Shown piece by piece: positions 53,612 through 62,493 of a stretch of DNA of 64,000 nucleotides (the first letter of the stretch is position 1; every line of letters begins with the position of its first letter). The notes beneath the pieces are model-generated. The model did not search any database. It was given only the letters and a program-made list of their open reading frames with translations, and had not been told where the DNA came from. The stretch lies in NCBI GenBank assembly GCA_964423425.1, contig CAYRES010000005.1:1-64000 (forward strand). The letters run 5' to 3'. This DNA comes from CAYRES01 sp964423425. GTDB taxonomy: Bacteria > Actinomycetota > Thermoleophilia > RBG-16-64-13. The position numbers and the translations under genes were made by a program.

Positions 53612-54775
53612 CTACTCGTCTTCCACCCGGGGAACGGAGAGCGTGACCACCGTCCCGTGGCCGGGTGCCGATTCCAGGTTGAACCGCCCGCCCAGCCAGG
53701 ACACGCGCTCGCGGATGTTGAAGAGACCAAACCCCCCCTCACCGGTCATCCTGTACGCCTCCTGGGGTGCAGCCATGCCCACGCCATCATCCGCCACCAT
53801 CAGCCGGACCACCTTCTCGGTGCCCGAGAGTTCCACCCGAACCTTTCGCGCAGACGCATACTTGGCGACATTCGCGAGGAGTTCGGCTGCCGCCTGGAAC
53901 AAAGTGACTCGCAGTTGCTCGCTCAAACCATCGGCCACGGATAGCGCCGTCTCAACCTTGAACCCATAATCCCTCTCGGCCTTCTCCCCCAGCCATTCGA
54001 GCGCCGGACCAAGACCGAGTTCGTACAGAATGGGAGGACACAACTCGAAGGTGAGGCTTCTGGTCTCGCTGATCGCCAGCGCGAGTAGCGTCTGGATCTC
54101 CTCCAGTGCAGTCGCCGTTTCGCCTTCAGCGGACACGGTGGAGCGAAGCTGTGAGAGCCGCAGGTTGATGAGCGCGAGTGACTGACCGATACGGTCATGC
54201 AGGCTCTCGGCGATCGCCCGTCGTTCGCGCTGCTCACTCATCGACAACTCGGACGCCAGCCGCCGCAGGTCGTGCTGATAGAAAGCCAGTTGCTCCTTGG
54301 CCTTCTCCCGCTCGATGAAGGCGCCGAGTCGCAGGCAGATGGTGTTCAAGAGGCTGCGCTCCTCCACCAAGAAAGGCCCCTCGTCTTCCTGGGGCATCTC
54401 CTCCAGGTAGCACACGGTGAGACTACCCGCCACCTTTCCGAGAACCACGATGGGAGCCTGCTGGCAGCTACAGCCTTCCGGGGCGGCGCCCGTCTGGAAG
54501 CGGCGGCCCTCCACCTCGAGGCCGGCACAGGTCACGTCCGGGTACTGCCACGCCGAGGGGATCAACTCGACAACCGCCTGGAGCGTGGCCGGCAGGTCGC
54601 CGCTGCTCCTCTCGAACACCCGGGAGATACCGTAGAGACAGTTGAGCTCCTTGACACGCTCCCTGAGTAGCCAGGACTCATCATGGGAGACGGCCCGCCG
54701 GCCCGACCCGGTGGGGCCATTCCTCTCAACGATAGCGTCACCCCCGAAGTTCGCCTGTTTCCCCGCCCCCGCCAC
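53612..54775 (-). CDS. Soluble GAF-domain sensor histidine kinase (HisKA_3, NarX/DegS type)
   Basis: A 387-residue cytosolic kinase without membrane helices. A GAF-like sensory domain (about 45-155) contains GCSCQQ with Cys102 and Cys104 and a further Cys83, which could bind a metal, Fe-S cluster or sense thiol redox state. A coiled segment leads to HisKA_3 with phosphoacceptor His193 in AIAESLHDRIGQSLA, and an HATPase domain with AAAELLANVAKYA and DDGVGM plus GGFGLFNIRERV. It phosphorylates the response regulator encoded just downstream. The start is GTG 54775 with only a weak GAGAG upstream. Confidence 0.9.
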   Translation of the reverse strand: MAGAGKQANFGGDAIVERNGPTGSGRRAVSHDESWLLRERVKELNCLYGISRVFERSSGDLPATLQAVVELIPSAWQYPDVTCAGLEVEGRRFQTGAAPEGCSCQQAPIVVLGKVAGSLTVCYLEEMPQEDEGPFLVEERSLLNTICLRLGAFIEREKAKEQLAFYQHDLRRLASELSMSEQRERRAIAESLHDRIGQSLALINLRLSQLRSTVSAEGETATALEEIQTLLALAISETRSLTFELCPPILYELGLGPALEWLGEKAERDYGFKVETALSVADGLSEQLRVTLFQAAAELLANVAKYASARKVRVELSGTEKVVRLMVADDGVGMAAPQEAYRMTGEGGFGLFNIRERVSWLGGRFNLESAPGHGTVVTLSVPRVEDE

Positions 54776-54992
54776 CTCTCGAGACGCGAAGTACAGCTAT
54801 TGGCTATCATGGCACGAAACCCCGCCCGCGGAAAGCGGTGGAGGTCGAGGCAGCGGCGACGACCCTGCCGAGACAGGCGGTGCGGCTGCGCTGGAGGCCC
54901 TGCTGGAAGCAGCGGTGCGGCGGTGCCGGAGGCCATGGCGCCGGGGGGCACCGCCGCCGTCAGAAGCAGAGTCCACGTCTGAAGGGAGGGCG

Positions 54993-56648
54993 ATGAAAGA
55001 CAAGGCCGACTATCGTCATGACGGCCGTGCCGTCCTCACCCTCGATGCCGGTGGCGCCGGTCTCACCTTCGCCGCCGTCCAGGCTATGGAGATCACCGGG
55101 GAGACCCTGGTTGTGCCTGCCGAATCACCTTCGCTCGACGTGTTCTTGGAGCGGGTGATCACCGGTTTCTCCACCATCGCCCGGCAACTCGAGGTTCCCG
55201 TTCGGGCCCTCAGCTGCAGCCTTCCCGGAACGGCCGAATACCGTCACGGCGTCGTCCGGCAGCTCCCGGGTCTTCCCGAACGGAGAGGCGCAGTCGCCTT
55301 GGGGCCCGTGCTCGAAGACCACTTCGGCCTTCCGGTGTTCTTCAGCAATGGCGGGGCCCTGTTCGCCCTGGGTGAAGCCGCAGCCGGCTTCCTGCCCTTC
55401 GTCAACCACCTGCTGACCGACGCGGGCATCTGCAAGCGCTTCTCGAACATCTTCGGAGCCACTCTCGGTCCCGGTCTCTGCGGAGGCGCAGTCCACCGAG
55501 GACAACTCATCCGGGGTGACCACGCGGCAGCGGGCAGGACGAACCGCATGACCACCACACTCCTTCCCTCCCGCAGCGCGGAGGAGACCGTGAGTGAGGG
55601 TGGCATCAGACAGGCCTACGCACGGGAGGCCGGCCTCGACCCCGCCCGGGTGCCGGGTCTCGCACACCTCTACGCCATCGCGACGGGTGGTATCCCCGGT
55701 GACGGCAGGGCTGCCCTCAGCGCCTTCACCGAAGTGGCCGTGGCGGCCGGAGGCCTGCTCGCCAATGCCGTCGCCCTCCTCGACGGACCGGTGGACGGAC
55801 CGGTGGTGGTAGGTGGTAGCCTGGTGAAAGACCGTCCGCTCTTCCTCAACCGGCTCGTGGAGGAGATGAACAGATGCATGACCTGCCGGGGAGCCGATTC
55901 ACCGGACCTCGGCGCGACGAGGGTGTTCAACCTCGAAGACCCCGAGGGCCGAGCCGGATTCCTGCGGGAGACAGGGGAAGAGATCGCCGTACCCAGCAGC
56001 GAGCGGACCGTCTTCCCCGATCCTGTCCCAAGAATCGGTGTGGGGATGAGCCGGCTCGGGACTGAGCGGGCCGTTGCCCTCGGCGCCTACGTGTTCGCGC
56101 TCCAGCAACTCGATGAGACCGCCACCCCCGAGGATGAGACTGCGTCCCCGAAGTCCGCCGGCGGTCGCCCGGCCGGCGGCACGCCCGCCTCCCCTGCCCC
56201 CTCGGCCGCGGCCTCCCCAGCAGCGACACCTCCCGGAGGGGCCGCCGAAGTCAACCCCGGGGCCGCCCCCGAGAAGGACACCATGGGAGTCACCGTAAGA
56301 ACCCCCACTGGGCCCGAGCACCGGCCCTGGGGGTACTACGTGGTCCTCGAAGACGCCCCTACCTTCAAGGTCAAGCGCATCGTGGTATATCCCGGTTCCC
56401 GCCTCAGCCTGCAACGCCACACCCACCGCTCCGAACACTGGTGCATCGTGGAGGGAGAGGCCGAGGTGACCTTGGAACGCAGGCAGCTGCGGCTTTCCCC
56501 AGGCGATTCTGTCGATGTGCCCTCGGGATGCACCCATCGCCTGGCAAATCCGGGCCGGGTACCCTTGATCCTCATCGAGATCCAGCAGGGTGACTACTTC
56601 GGCGAGGACGACATCGTGCGTGTGGAGGATGATTTCGGGAGAGCGTGA
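54993..56648 (+). CDS. Degenerate ROK kinase fused to type II mannose-6-phosphate isomerase cupin
   Basis: One 551-residue chain. Residues 1-370 follow a ROK subfamily that begins VLTLDAGGT. They keep ALGPVLEDHFGLPV, GEAAAGFLP and VVVGGSLV, but the catalytic Asp of the ROK active site (NDG or NDAN in relatives) is Gly near residue 120 (FSNGGALF). The zinc CxCGxxGC motif is also absent. A Pro/Ala linker (about 380-430) joins a cupin (about 437-549) with RPWGYYVVLEDA, QRHTHRSEHW and PSGCTHRLANPG, the type II phosphomannose isomerase pattern with all metal ligands. The isomerase part looks active and the kinase part doubtful. ATG 54993 follows AAGGGAGGG. Confidence 0.85.
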   Translation: MKDKADYRHDGRAVLTLDAGGAGLTFAAVQAMEITGETLVVPAESPSLDVFLERVITGFSTIARQLEVPVRALSCSLPGTAEYRHGVVRQLPGLPERRGAVALGPVLEDHFGLPVFFSNGGALFALGEAAAGFLPFVNHLLTDAGICKRFSNIFGATLGPGLCGGAVHRGQLIRGDHAAAGRTNRMTTTLLPSRSAEETVSEGGIRQAYAREAGLDPARVPGLAHLYAIATGGIPGDGRAALSAFTEVAVAAGGLLANAVALLDGPVDGPVVVGGSLVKDRPLFLNRLVEEMNRCMTCRGADSPDLGATRVFNLEDPEGRAGFLRETGEEIAVPSSERTVFPDPVPRIGVGMSRLGTERAVALGAYVFALQQLDETATPEDETASPKSAGGRPAGGTPASPAPSAAASPAATPPGGAAEVNPGAAPEKDTMGVTVRTPTGPEHRPWGYYVVLEDAPTFKVKRIVVYPGSRLSLQRHTHRSEHWCIVEGEAEVTLERRQLRLSPGDSVDVPSGCTHRLANPGRVPLILIEIQQGDYFGEDDIVRVEDDFGRA

Positions 56649-56831
56649 AGCCGCTCACCAAGGGCGGCGCCGCACACAGGCCCCACCGAACGCCGGCGCC
56701 GCACAGTAGTCGGCGCCTCGCCGCCGCGCCTGACGCAGGCCGCGCCGCACGGCCTGCGAACACGCGTCGGCCCGCCCGGATGCCGGGGGGCAGCCCGGAT
56801 GGCGAGGAACCCCGGCGCGGCGGCGGCCCTT

Positions 56832-57359
56832 CTACCAACCGTTCCAGTGCACCCTCGAGGGCTGGAAGCGGCCGGCAGGCGGCTTCGTCTCCGCCGGGTA
56901 GCCGATGGGTACGAGCGCGAGTGGCACGATGTGCTCGGGCAGGCCGAGCAGTGATCTCAGACCCACGACTCGCTCTTCCCGCGGATAGCAACCCAGCCAC
57001 ACCGCCCCCAGGCCGAGCGCATAGGCAGCCACCAGAAGGTTCTCCGTAGCAGCGGAGCAATCCTGCACCCAGTAGCCGGTGTGGGTATCGAGCGTGAGAT
57101 CGCCGCACACCATTACGGCGAGGGGCGCGCTCGGAACCATGTCGGCATATGGGTGTACGCTCGGGACACGTTCGAGCAGCCGGCGGTCGTTCACCACCAC
57201 GAACTGCCACGGCTGCTGATTGCCCGCCGAGGGCGCAGACATGGCCGCCTCAAGGAGCCGTTGTACCAGCTCCTCGGGGATGGGACGCTGCTCGTACGAA
57301 CGTATGCTCCGGCGGCCGAGGAGGGCCTCCACCGCAGAGAATGCGTCGCCGGCCGGCAC
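56832..57359 (-). CDS. Nitroreductase family protein
   Basis: This 175-residue FMN oxidoreductase begins GRRSIRSYEQRPIPEELVQRLLEAA, then APSAGNQQPWQFVVV, the FMN-binding pattern of the family. YWVQDCSAATENLLVAAYALGLGAVWLG follows, with the Gly-rich C-terminal region (VPIGYPAE). Short members like this reduce nitro groups, quinones or flavins, or act in cofactor and bacteriochlorophyll pathways. The substrate is unknown. The start is GTG 57359. The zinc-ribbon gene ends 4 bases upstream on the same strand, so the two form an operon. Confidence 0.92.
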   Translation of the reverse strand: MPAGDAFSAVEALLGRRSIRSYEQRPIPEELVQRLLEAAMSAPSAGNQQPWQFVVVNDRRLLERVPSVHPYADMVPSAPLAVMVCGDLTLDTHTGYWVQDCSAATENLLVAAYALGLGAVWLGCYPREERVVGLRSLLGLPEHIVPLALVPIGYPAETKPPAGRFQPSRVHWNGW

Positions 57360-57363
57360 GCCC

Positions 57364-57687
57364 TCAAGCCTCTCTCGTGGCCGAACCCGGAGCCAAGCTC
57401 TCCTCTATGCCCGGAGTGCGCCACCTCTTGAGATGGTGAATGAAGCCGTCGACCATTGCTCGGGCTGCTTCTTTGGGCATATCCCTCTCCTCGGCCATGG
57501 CAGCCGCCACCCGATCGGCCATCTCCTCGAGGGTGATATCCGGCTCCAGGAAAGACCCCTCGTGGTAGCAGAGCGAGCAGAACTCGGCGCTCTTCACACC
57601 CCCGGCTTCAGTACCCTTGTCGGCATCACTCTGGAGGGGCAGCCCGCAACTCTGACAGAACGGCGCACCTGTGTGCTCGGTAGACAT
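57364..57687 (-). CDS. Putative zinc-ribbon protein (paralogue of 25365-25646)
   Basis: This 107-residue protein has FCQSCGLPLQ and EFCSLCYHEGSF, the same CxxC pairs and spacing as the protein near 25.5 kb. A longer helical tail holds MADRVAAAMAEERDMPKEAA and HHLKRW. It is cotranscribed with the nitroreductase; the tail ends 4 bases before that gene's start. AAAGGGGGTCAC precedes the ATG. The family is common in anaerobes and has no known function. The context hints at redox or metal handling. Confidence 0.78.
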   Translation of the reverse strand: MSTEHTGAPFCQSCGLPLQSDADKGTEAGGVKSAEFCSLCYHEGSFLEPDITLEEMADRVAAAMAEERDMPKEAARAMVDGFIHHLKRWRTPGIEESLAPGSATREA

Positions 57688-57799
57688 GTGACCCCCTTTC
57701 GAGCTCGACGCGCAGTACTACACGAAGTACCACATATCTTCTTGTACCCGCTCCGGCTCCGCCCCATGCCGGCGGAATGCAGGTGCTCTGCGCGCAGGC

Positions 57800-58360
57800 C
57801 TACCTCACTTCAGATCGGTGCGCCCTTCGGCGTCGCCATAGCCGGAAGAACAGGTAGGCCAGCGCAGCCAGCAGCGCGACAACCAGTATGGGGGCCACAA
57901 TGGCGGCCACCGAGAGGGCGACCGCTCCCGCATCTTCGGCCACACTCACCACCGGCCCCCCCACTCCCGCCGTCGACACGTTGAGCGCAGGACGTGAGAG
58001 AGCCTTTACCGTGTGCACACCACCGGCAAGGAGCACTCCGGCCACCACGAGAAGCCAGGGAGCCACGTTCGATGCACTTCCGGCTGCGGCCACCGACACG
58101 ATACCCCCCGCCGCCGGCCGCACGACCGTCTGGATGATGTCGTTCACGTGGTCGACCACCGGCACCTTGTCGGCCACCATTTCCACCACGAGAAGCACGG
58201 CAATGAGCGCGATCACCCACCACGAACCGAGCACATCGAAAGGAGCTCTCAACTCGAGCCACTCGAAACGCTGGGCCAGAGCCACCGCGAGGAGCGGGAT
58301 ATAGGCGTTGAGCCCGGCCGGGATGGCGAGCCCGAGTGCTGTGAGCAGCTCCACCGGCAC
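57800..58360 (-). CDS. DUF4126 domain membrane protein
   Basis: This 186-residue protein has about five membrane helices. It starts LLTALGLAIPAGLNAYIPLLAVALAQRF and has WWVIALIAVLLVVEMVADKVPVVDHVND, then a Gly-rich PAAGG..SVAAAGS segment. These features identify the DUF4126 family, which has no assigned function. A basic tail (RLWRRRRAHR) follows. The start is GTG 58360 preceded by GAGGGGGGAT. It lies 26 bases downstream of argF on the same strand and may be cotranscribed. Confidence 0.85.
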   Translation of the reverse strand: MPVELLTALGLAIPAGLNAYIPLLAVALAQRFEWLELRAPFDVLGSWWVIALIAVLLVVEMVADKVPVVDHVNDIIQTVVRPAAGGIVSVAAAGSASNVAPWLLVVAGVLLAGGVHTVKALSRPALNVSTAGVGGPVVSVAEDAGAVALSVAAIVAPILVVALLAALAYLFFRLWRRRRAHRSEVR

Positions 58361-58386
58361 ATCCCCCCTCAGCCGCTACCCTCGCC

Positions 58387-59388
58387 TCAGGCGCCGAGCA
58401 CGGCCACCAACGCCGCTTTGATGGTATGCAGCCTGTTCTCGGCTTGGTCGAAGACTATCGAGGCCGGAGACTCGAACACCTCTTCGGTGACCTCCAAGGC
58501 GTCCAGCCCATACCTCGCCCCTATTTCCCGGCCAATCTTCGTATCGGTGTTGTGGAATGCGGGCAGGCAATGCATGAACTTGGTGGCCGCATGATCCGTC
58601 GCCGCCATGAGCTTCGCATTCACCTGATACGGCACCATGAGTTCGATCCTCTCGCCCCACAGCTCCGCCGGCTGCCCCATCGACACCCACACGTCTGTGT
58701 AGAGGAAGTCGCAGCCCTCAACTCCCTCGAGTGCATACTCGGTGACCGTGAGGCGCGCTCCGGTGGCCTCGGCCGCTTGGAGCGCTTCGGTCATCCGCTC
58801 GGGCGTGGGGTGGCATTCCGGCGGACCGGCGAAGCGCGCGTCCATGCCCATCTTGGCGGCACCCATGAGAAGAGAATGAGCCGTGTTGCAGGCACAGTCA
58901 CCCAAGAAGCAGAACGACACCCCCTCGAGCGGCTTCGACGAGTGCTCCTGCATGGTCAGGAAATCGGCCAGCACCTGGGTGGGGTGAAACTCATCGGTGA
59001 GACCATTGAACACCGGAACACCGGCATGCGCTGCAAGCTCCTCCACGACCTCCTGACCGAAGCCTCGGTACTCGATCGCATCGTACATGCGGCCCAAGAC
59101 CCGGGCGGTGTCTTTCATGGTCTCTTTGTGACCGATCTGCGAGCCCGTGGGCCCGAGGTAGGTGACGTGGGCACCTTGGTCGAAGGCGGCCACTTCGAAC
59201 GCACAGCGGGTTCGTGTGGAGTCCTTTTCGAAGATGAGCGCGATGTTCTTGCCCGCCAAGCGCGGCACTTCGGTACCCGCGTACTTCGCGGCTTTGAGGT
59301 CCGCGGAAAGCCGGAGGAGGTAGCAAAGCTCTTCCGGCGAGAAGTCTCCCAGACGCAGCATGTGCCTATTACGTATGTTCACCGGCAT
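58387..59388 (-). CDS. argF: Ornithine carbamoyltransferase
   Basis: Makes citrulline from ornithine and carbamoyl phosphate in arginine biosynthesis, or the reverse in the deiminase pathway. The 333-residue protein has the carbamoyl phosphate loop STRTR at 57-61, FNGLTDEFHPTQVLAD, and the ornithine-binding HCLPAFHN near 273. The length and the FHNTDTKIG segment fit the arcB/argI-like group. ATG 59388 follows GGAGGCGGT, a good site. No other arg gene or clear ARG box is visible here. Confidence 0.95.
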   Translation of the reverse strand: MPVNIRNRHMLRLGDFSPEELCYLLRLSADLKAAKYAGTEVPRLAGKNIALIFEKDSTRTRCAFEVAAFDQGAHVTYLGPTGSQIGHKETMKDTARVLGRMYDAIEYRGFGQEVVEELAAHAGVPVFNGLTDEFHPTQVLADFLTMQEHSSKPLEGVSFCFLGDCACNTAHSLLMGAAKMGMDARFAGPPECHPTPERMTEALQAAEATGARLTVTEYALEGVEGCDFLYTDVWVSMGQPAELWGERIELMVPYQVNAKLMAATDHAATKFMHCLPAFHNTDTKIGREIGARYGLDALEVTEEVFESPASIVFDQAENRLHTIKAALVAVLGA

Positions 59389-59531
59389 ACCGCCTCCTTC
59401 TCCCGTGGGCCGTGGTGCACGTGAGCCGCCCGCACCCCCGCGGGGCAGACATGCGCTCTTTGCGCTGGCTGCAGCATACCGCACCCGCGCCGCTCACAGG
59501 TGTTCCCACCCGGCCTCCCGCGGGACCGGAA

Positions 59532-61550
59532 TCAACTGCTTTCGCCCTCACCTCTCGAAGGTCCTTGCCCCGCGGGTGTCGCTGTAAGGGCCTCCTGGAC
59601 CCGAGCCAGAGCCTCCACATCACCGAGAAGCACGGCGTCGTCACCTGCTCCCAGAACCTCCGCCGCCGCCGGATTGCTCACCACCTCGGAGCCCCGGCGA
59701 ATCGCCACCACGGTGACCCCGTACCTACCTCTCAGATCGGATTCCGCCAAGCTCTTGCCAGCAGCCGTAGCCCCGGAGGCCACTTTGAACGTGGCCACAT
59801 CGACCTCGGCACTGAGTGCCTCCAACCGCTTGCGCACCCGCCCTCTTCCGTCATCCCGGCGCAGGTAACCGTAGTCCTCGGCCCGGATGCGCTCCGTGAG
59901 CTCCCAGATCGCCTCTTCGGGAACCAGGTAGTGCCTCAGGGTGCGGACGAAGAGCGACAGCGACGTCTCCAGTTCCTCGGGCACCACCTCATCGGCCCCC
60001 AAATCCCGTAGCGGCTCGACCTCGACCAGGTACCGTGTACGAGCGATGATGTGGAGGCGGGGATTCAAGCGCTTGAGCAACTCCACTATGCGTCTCGTGG
60101 CAGCGGGATCGTTGATGACCACGGCAGCCACCCGGGCCCGGGCCACACCGGCCTGGGCGAGCACGACCTGGTTGGAGGCATCGCCATAGAGGATGCTCTC
60201 ACCCCTTTCCCGTTCCTCGTGGACCGTGTGTGGATTCATCTCCACCACCACGTAACCGATGTCCGCCGAGCGGGCGGCCTTGGCCAGGTTTCGTCCATTC
60301 ACCCCGAAACCGATGATCAGCAGATGATCACGGAGAGCGGTGTCTGGGGATGCTTCGGCCGTTTCCCGCCCGAGCTTACCCATGAGGGGGAGCCGGCAGA
60401 CGATGTCGCCTATCTTGTCTCTCCCGCTGATGAGCAGAGGCGTAGCCGCCATGGTGAGCACCGAGACGGCCAAATAGGCTTGGTACTCCCAAACACTGAG
60501 CAGACCAAGAGCAACCGCCGGCTGGGCCAAGACGAAGGAGAACTCCCCCACCTGTGCCAGCGAGAGCCCACTGAAGACGGCCGTTCTCGCCGGATAGCGC
60601 AGCAACAGTACCGCGGTGCCGGCAGTGAGCGCCTTGATCACGATGATCGCGAGAACGAGAAGGAGGAGCCACCAAGCACCGCGGGCCACGAACGCAGGGT
60701 CGATGAGCATGCCGATAGACACGAAGAAGAAACTCATGAACACGTCTCGGAAGGGGATCACCTGGCCGAGCGCCTGGTGCCCATACTCGGACTCGGAGAT
60801 GACGAGACCGGCAAGGAACGCTCCCAGCGCGAGTGACAGGCCGGCAAACGCAGCCAGTTCTGCAATGCCGAAGCACAGGAGAAACACGGTGACGAGAAAG
60901 AGCTCCGGGTTCCTCCCGCGCGCCACTACGAAGAACAGCTTGGATATGAGGTACCGTGCCACCAGCAGCACCCCGGCGACCAGGCCCACGGCCTTCAGCA
61001 GGAGGAGCCACAGCGGTCCCTCAGTGGCTCCCCCTCCAGCCAGAAGCGGCACGATCACCATGAGCGGCACCACCATGAGATCCTGGAAGAGTAGGATACC
61101 CAGGCTGTTGCGTCCGTGGGGTGTGTCGATCTCGCCTCTCCCCTGATAGAGGCGAAGAACGAGCGCGGTGCTGCTCACGGACAAGAGAATGCCGAAGAGG
61201 GCCGCCAGCTTCACTGCCGCGCCGAAAGCCAAGGCCACTGCGAACACGATTCCCCCGGCCAGAAGCATCTGGACCGAGCCACCGATGGCCAGGTTGCGAC
61301 CCATCTTGAGGAGCTCGGGCATGGAGAACTCCATACCGATCGTGAACAGCAGAAGCACCACCCCGAGTTCGGCCAGAACGCTCACGCTCTCCGGCTCGGA
61401 CACGAGCCTGAAACCACCGGGACCCACCACGACACCCGCCACGAAGAGGCCGATCATCGGCGGCAGGCGAAGCCGGCTGAAGACGATCATGACCGCTACG
61501 GCCACGGCCAGTACAACAGTGATGTCCCTTACCAGATCGAAGACCGCCAT
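59532..61550 (-). CDS. KefB-type cation/proton antiporter with RCK (TrkA) domains
   Basis: This 672-residue monovalent cation/H+ antiporter or K+ efflux protein has 12-13 helices of the CPA2 fold (about 1-385), with LFTIGMEFS, SSTALVLRLYQ and LGAFLAGLVISES. A TrkA-N nucleotide-binding domain (about 395-520) has IIGFGVNGRNLAKAAR, and a TrkA-C domain (about 585-655) has KSLAESDLRGRYGVTVVAIRR. The RCK domain lets NAD(H) or glutathione-type ligands gate transport. It probably regulates K+ or pH. It lies upstream of argF on the minus strand, with hisF upstream of it. Confidence 0.93.
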   Translation of the reverse strand: MAVFDLVRDITVVLAVAVAVMIVFSRLRLPPMIGLFVAGVVVGPGGFRLVSEPESVSVLAELGVVLLLFTIGMEFSMPELLKMGRNLAIGGSVQMLLAGGIVFAVALAFGAAVKLAALFGILLSVSSTALVLRLYQGRGEIDTPHGRNSLGILLFQDLMVVPLMVIVPLLAGGGATEGPLWLLLLKAVGLVAGVLLVARYLISKLFFVVARGRNPELFLVTVFLLCFGIAELAAFAGLSLALGAFLAGLVISESEYGHQALGQVIPFRDVFMSFFFVSIGMLIDPAFVARGAWWLLLLVLAIIVIKALTAGTAVLLLRYPARTAVFSGLSLAQVGEFSFVLAQPAVALGLLSVWEYQAYLAVSVLTMAATPLLISGRDKIGDIVCRLPLMGKLGRETAEASPDTALRDHLLIIGFGVNGRNLAKAARSADIGYVVVEMNPHTVHEERERGESILYGDASNQVVLAQAGVARARVAAVVINDPAATRRIVELLKRLNPRLHIIARTRYLVEVEPLRDLGADEVVPEELETSLSLFVRTLRHYLVPEEAIWELTERIRAEDYGYLRRDDGRGRVRKRLEALSAEVDVATFKVASGATAAGKSLAESDLRGRYGVTVVAIRRGSEVVSNPAAAEVLGAGDDAVLLGDVEALARVQEALTATPAGQGPSRGEGESS

Positions 61551-61575
61551 GCCGGAAGACCAGACTCGCCCGCGA

Positions 61576-62340
61576 TCAGAGGTTGACGGGGACGCCCATC
61601 TCGTGCAGATACTCCTTCACCTGCCGGATGGTGAAGGTACGGAAATGGAAGACCGAGGCCGCCAACAGCGCCGAAGCCTTACCCTCGACTACACCTTCAT
61701 AGAAGTGCTCCAGGGTGCCCGCACCGCCGGAGGCGATCACCGGGATCGCCACACCTTCGGCGATGGCCCGGGTGAAGGGGATATCGTAACCGGCCAAGGT
61801 GCCGTCGCCCTCCATGCTCGTGGGGAGCAGCTCCCCGGCCCCCCGGGCTTCACACTCCTTGGCCCACTCCACAGCATCCTTGCCCAACGGCTGGGTGCCG
61901 CCGGCCACCACGACCTCGAAACCAGAGGGCATGGCCGGATTGTGCCTGCCGTCGATGGCCACGAGTATGCGGGCGGAGCCGTAACGGGCCACGGCGTCAC
62001 TCACCAGCCCGGGGTCGTTCAGGGCCGCCGTGTTCATCGATACCTTGCTCACGCCCACTTCGAAGAGCGGCTCCATATCAGCAAGCGCGGCGATGCCCCC
62101 TCCCATCACCAGCGGTACGCGCAGCACCTCGGCCACTCTCTTGGCCCACTCGATCCTGGTCTTGCGGTTCTCGAGCGTGGCAGCGATGTCGAGCATGGCC
62201 AACTCGTCGGCGCCTTCTTCCTGGTAGTAGGCGGCATTCTCCACCGGGTCACCGGCATCGCGGATGTCGATGAAGTGCACGCCCTTGACGACCCGGCCCT
62301 CCTTCATGTCCAAGCAGGGGATTATCTTGATAGGCGTCAT
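61576..62340 (-). CDS. hisF: Imidazole glycerol phosphate synthase subunit HisF
   Basis: The cyclase subunit of histidine biosynthesis, which turns PRFAR and ammonia from HisH into IGP and AICAR. The 254-residue TIM barrel has catalytic Asp11 in IIPCLDMKEGRVVKG, the second catalytic Asp in LVAIDGRHN (about 130), and GDGTLAGYD and ASGGAGTLEHF phosphate-binding loops. No other his gene is adjacent, so this one is apart from any his operon, at least within the window. Its stop is 26 bases before the antiporter start. Confidence 0.96.
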   Translation of the reverse strand: MTPIKIIPCLDMKEGRVVKGVHFIDIRDAGDPVENAAYYQEEGADELAMLDIAATLENRKTRIEWAKRVAEVLRVPLVMGGGIAALADMEPLFEVGVSKVSMNTAALNDPGLVSDAVARYGSARILVAIDGRHNPAMPSGFEVVVAGGTQPLGKDAVEWAKECEARGAGELLPTSMEGDGTLAGYDIPFTRAIAEGVAIPVIASGGAGTLEHFYEGVVEGKASALLAASVFHFRTFTIRQVKEYLHEMGVPVNL

Positions 62341-62493
62341 CGCCCCGTCCCTCCTCGCATCGGCCCGTCTCTTCTCACCTGTTGCGGAATTCCGCCATCA
62401 CCAGCGCATTCACCTTAGCACGTAGCGCCACCGTGCGGTGCCGTCCGCGCTGGGCCGCCTTGATGGGATCCTCACAGCCTCAGACAGAGCTCC

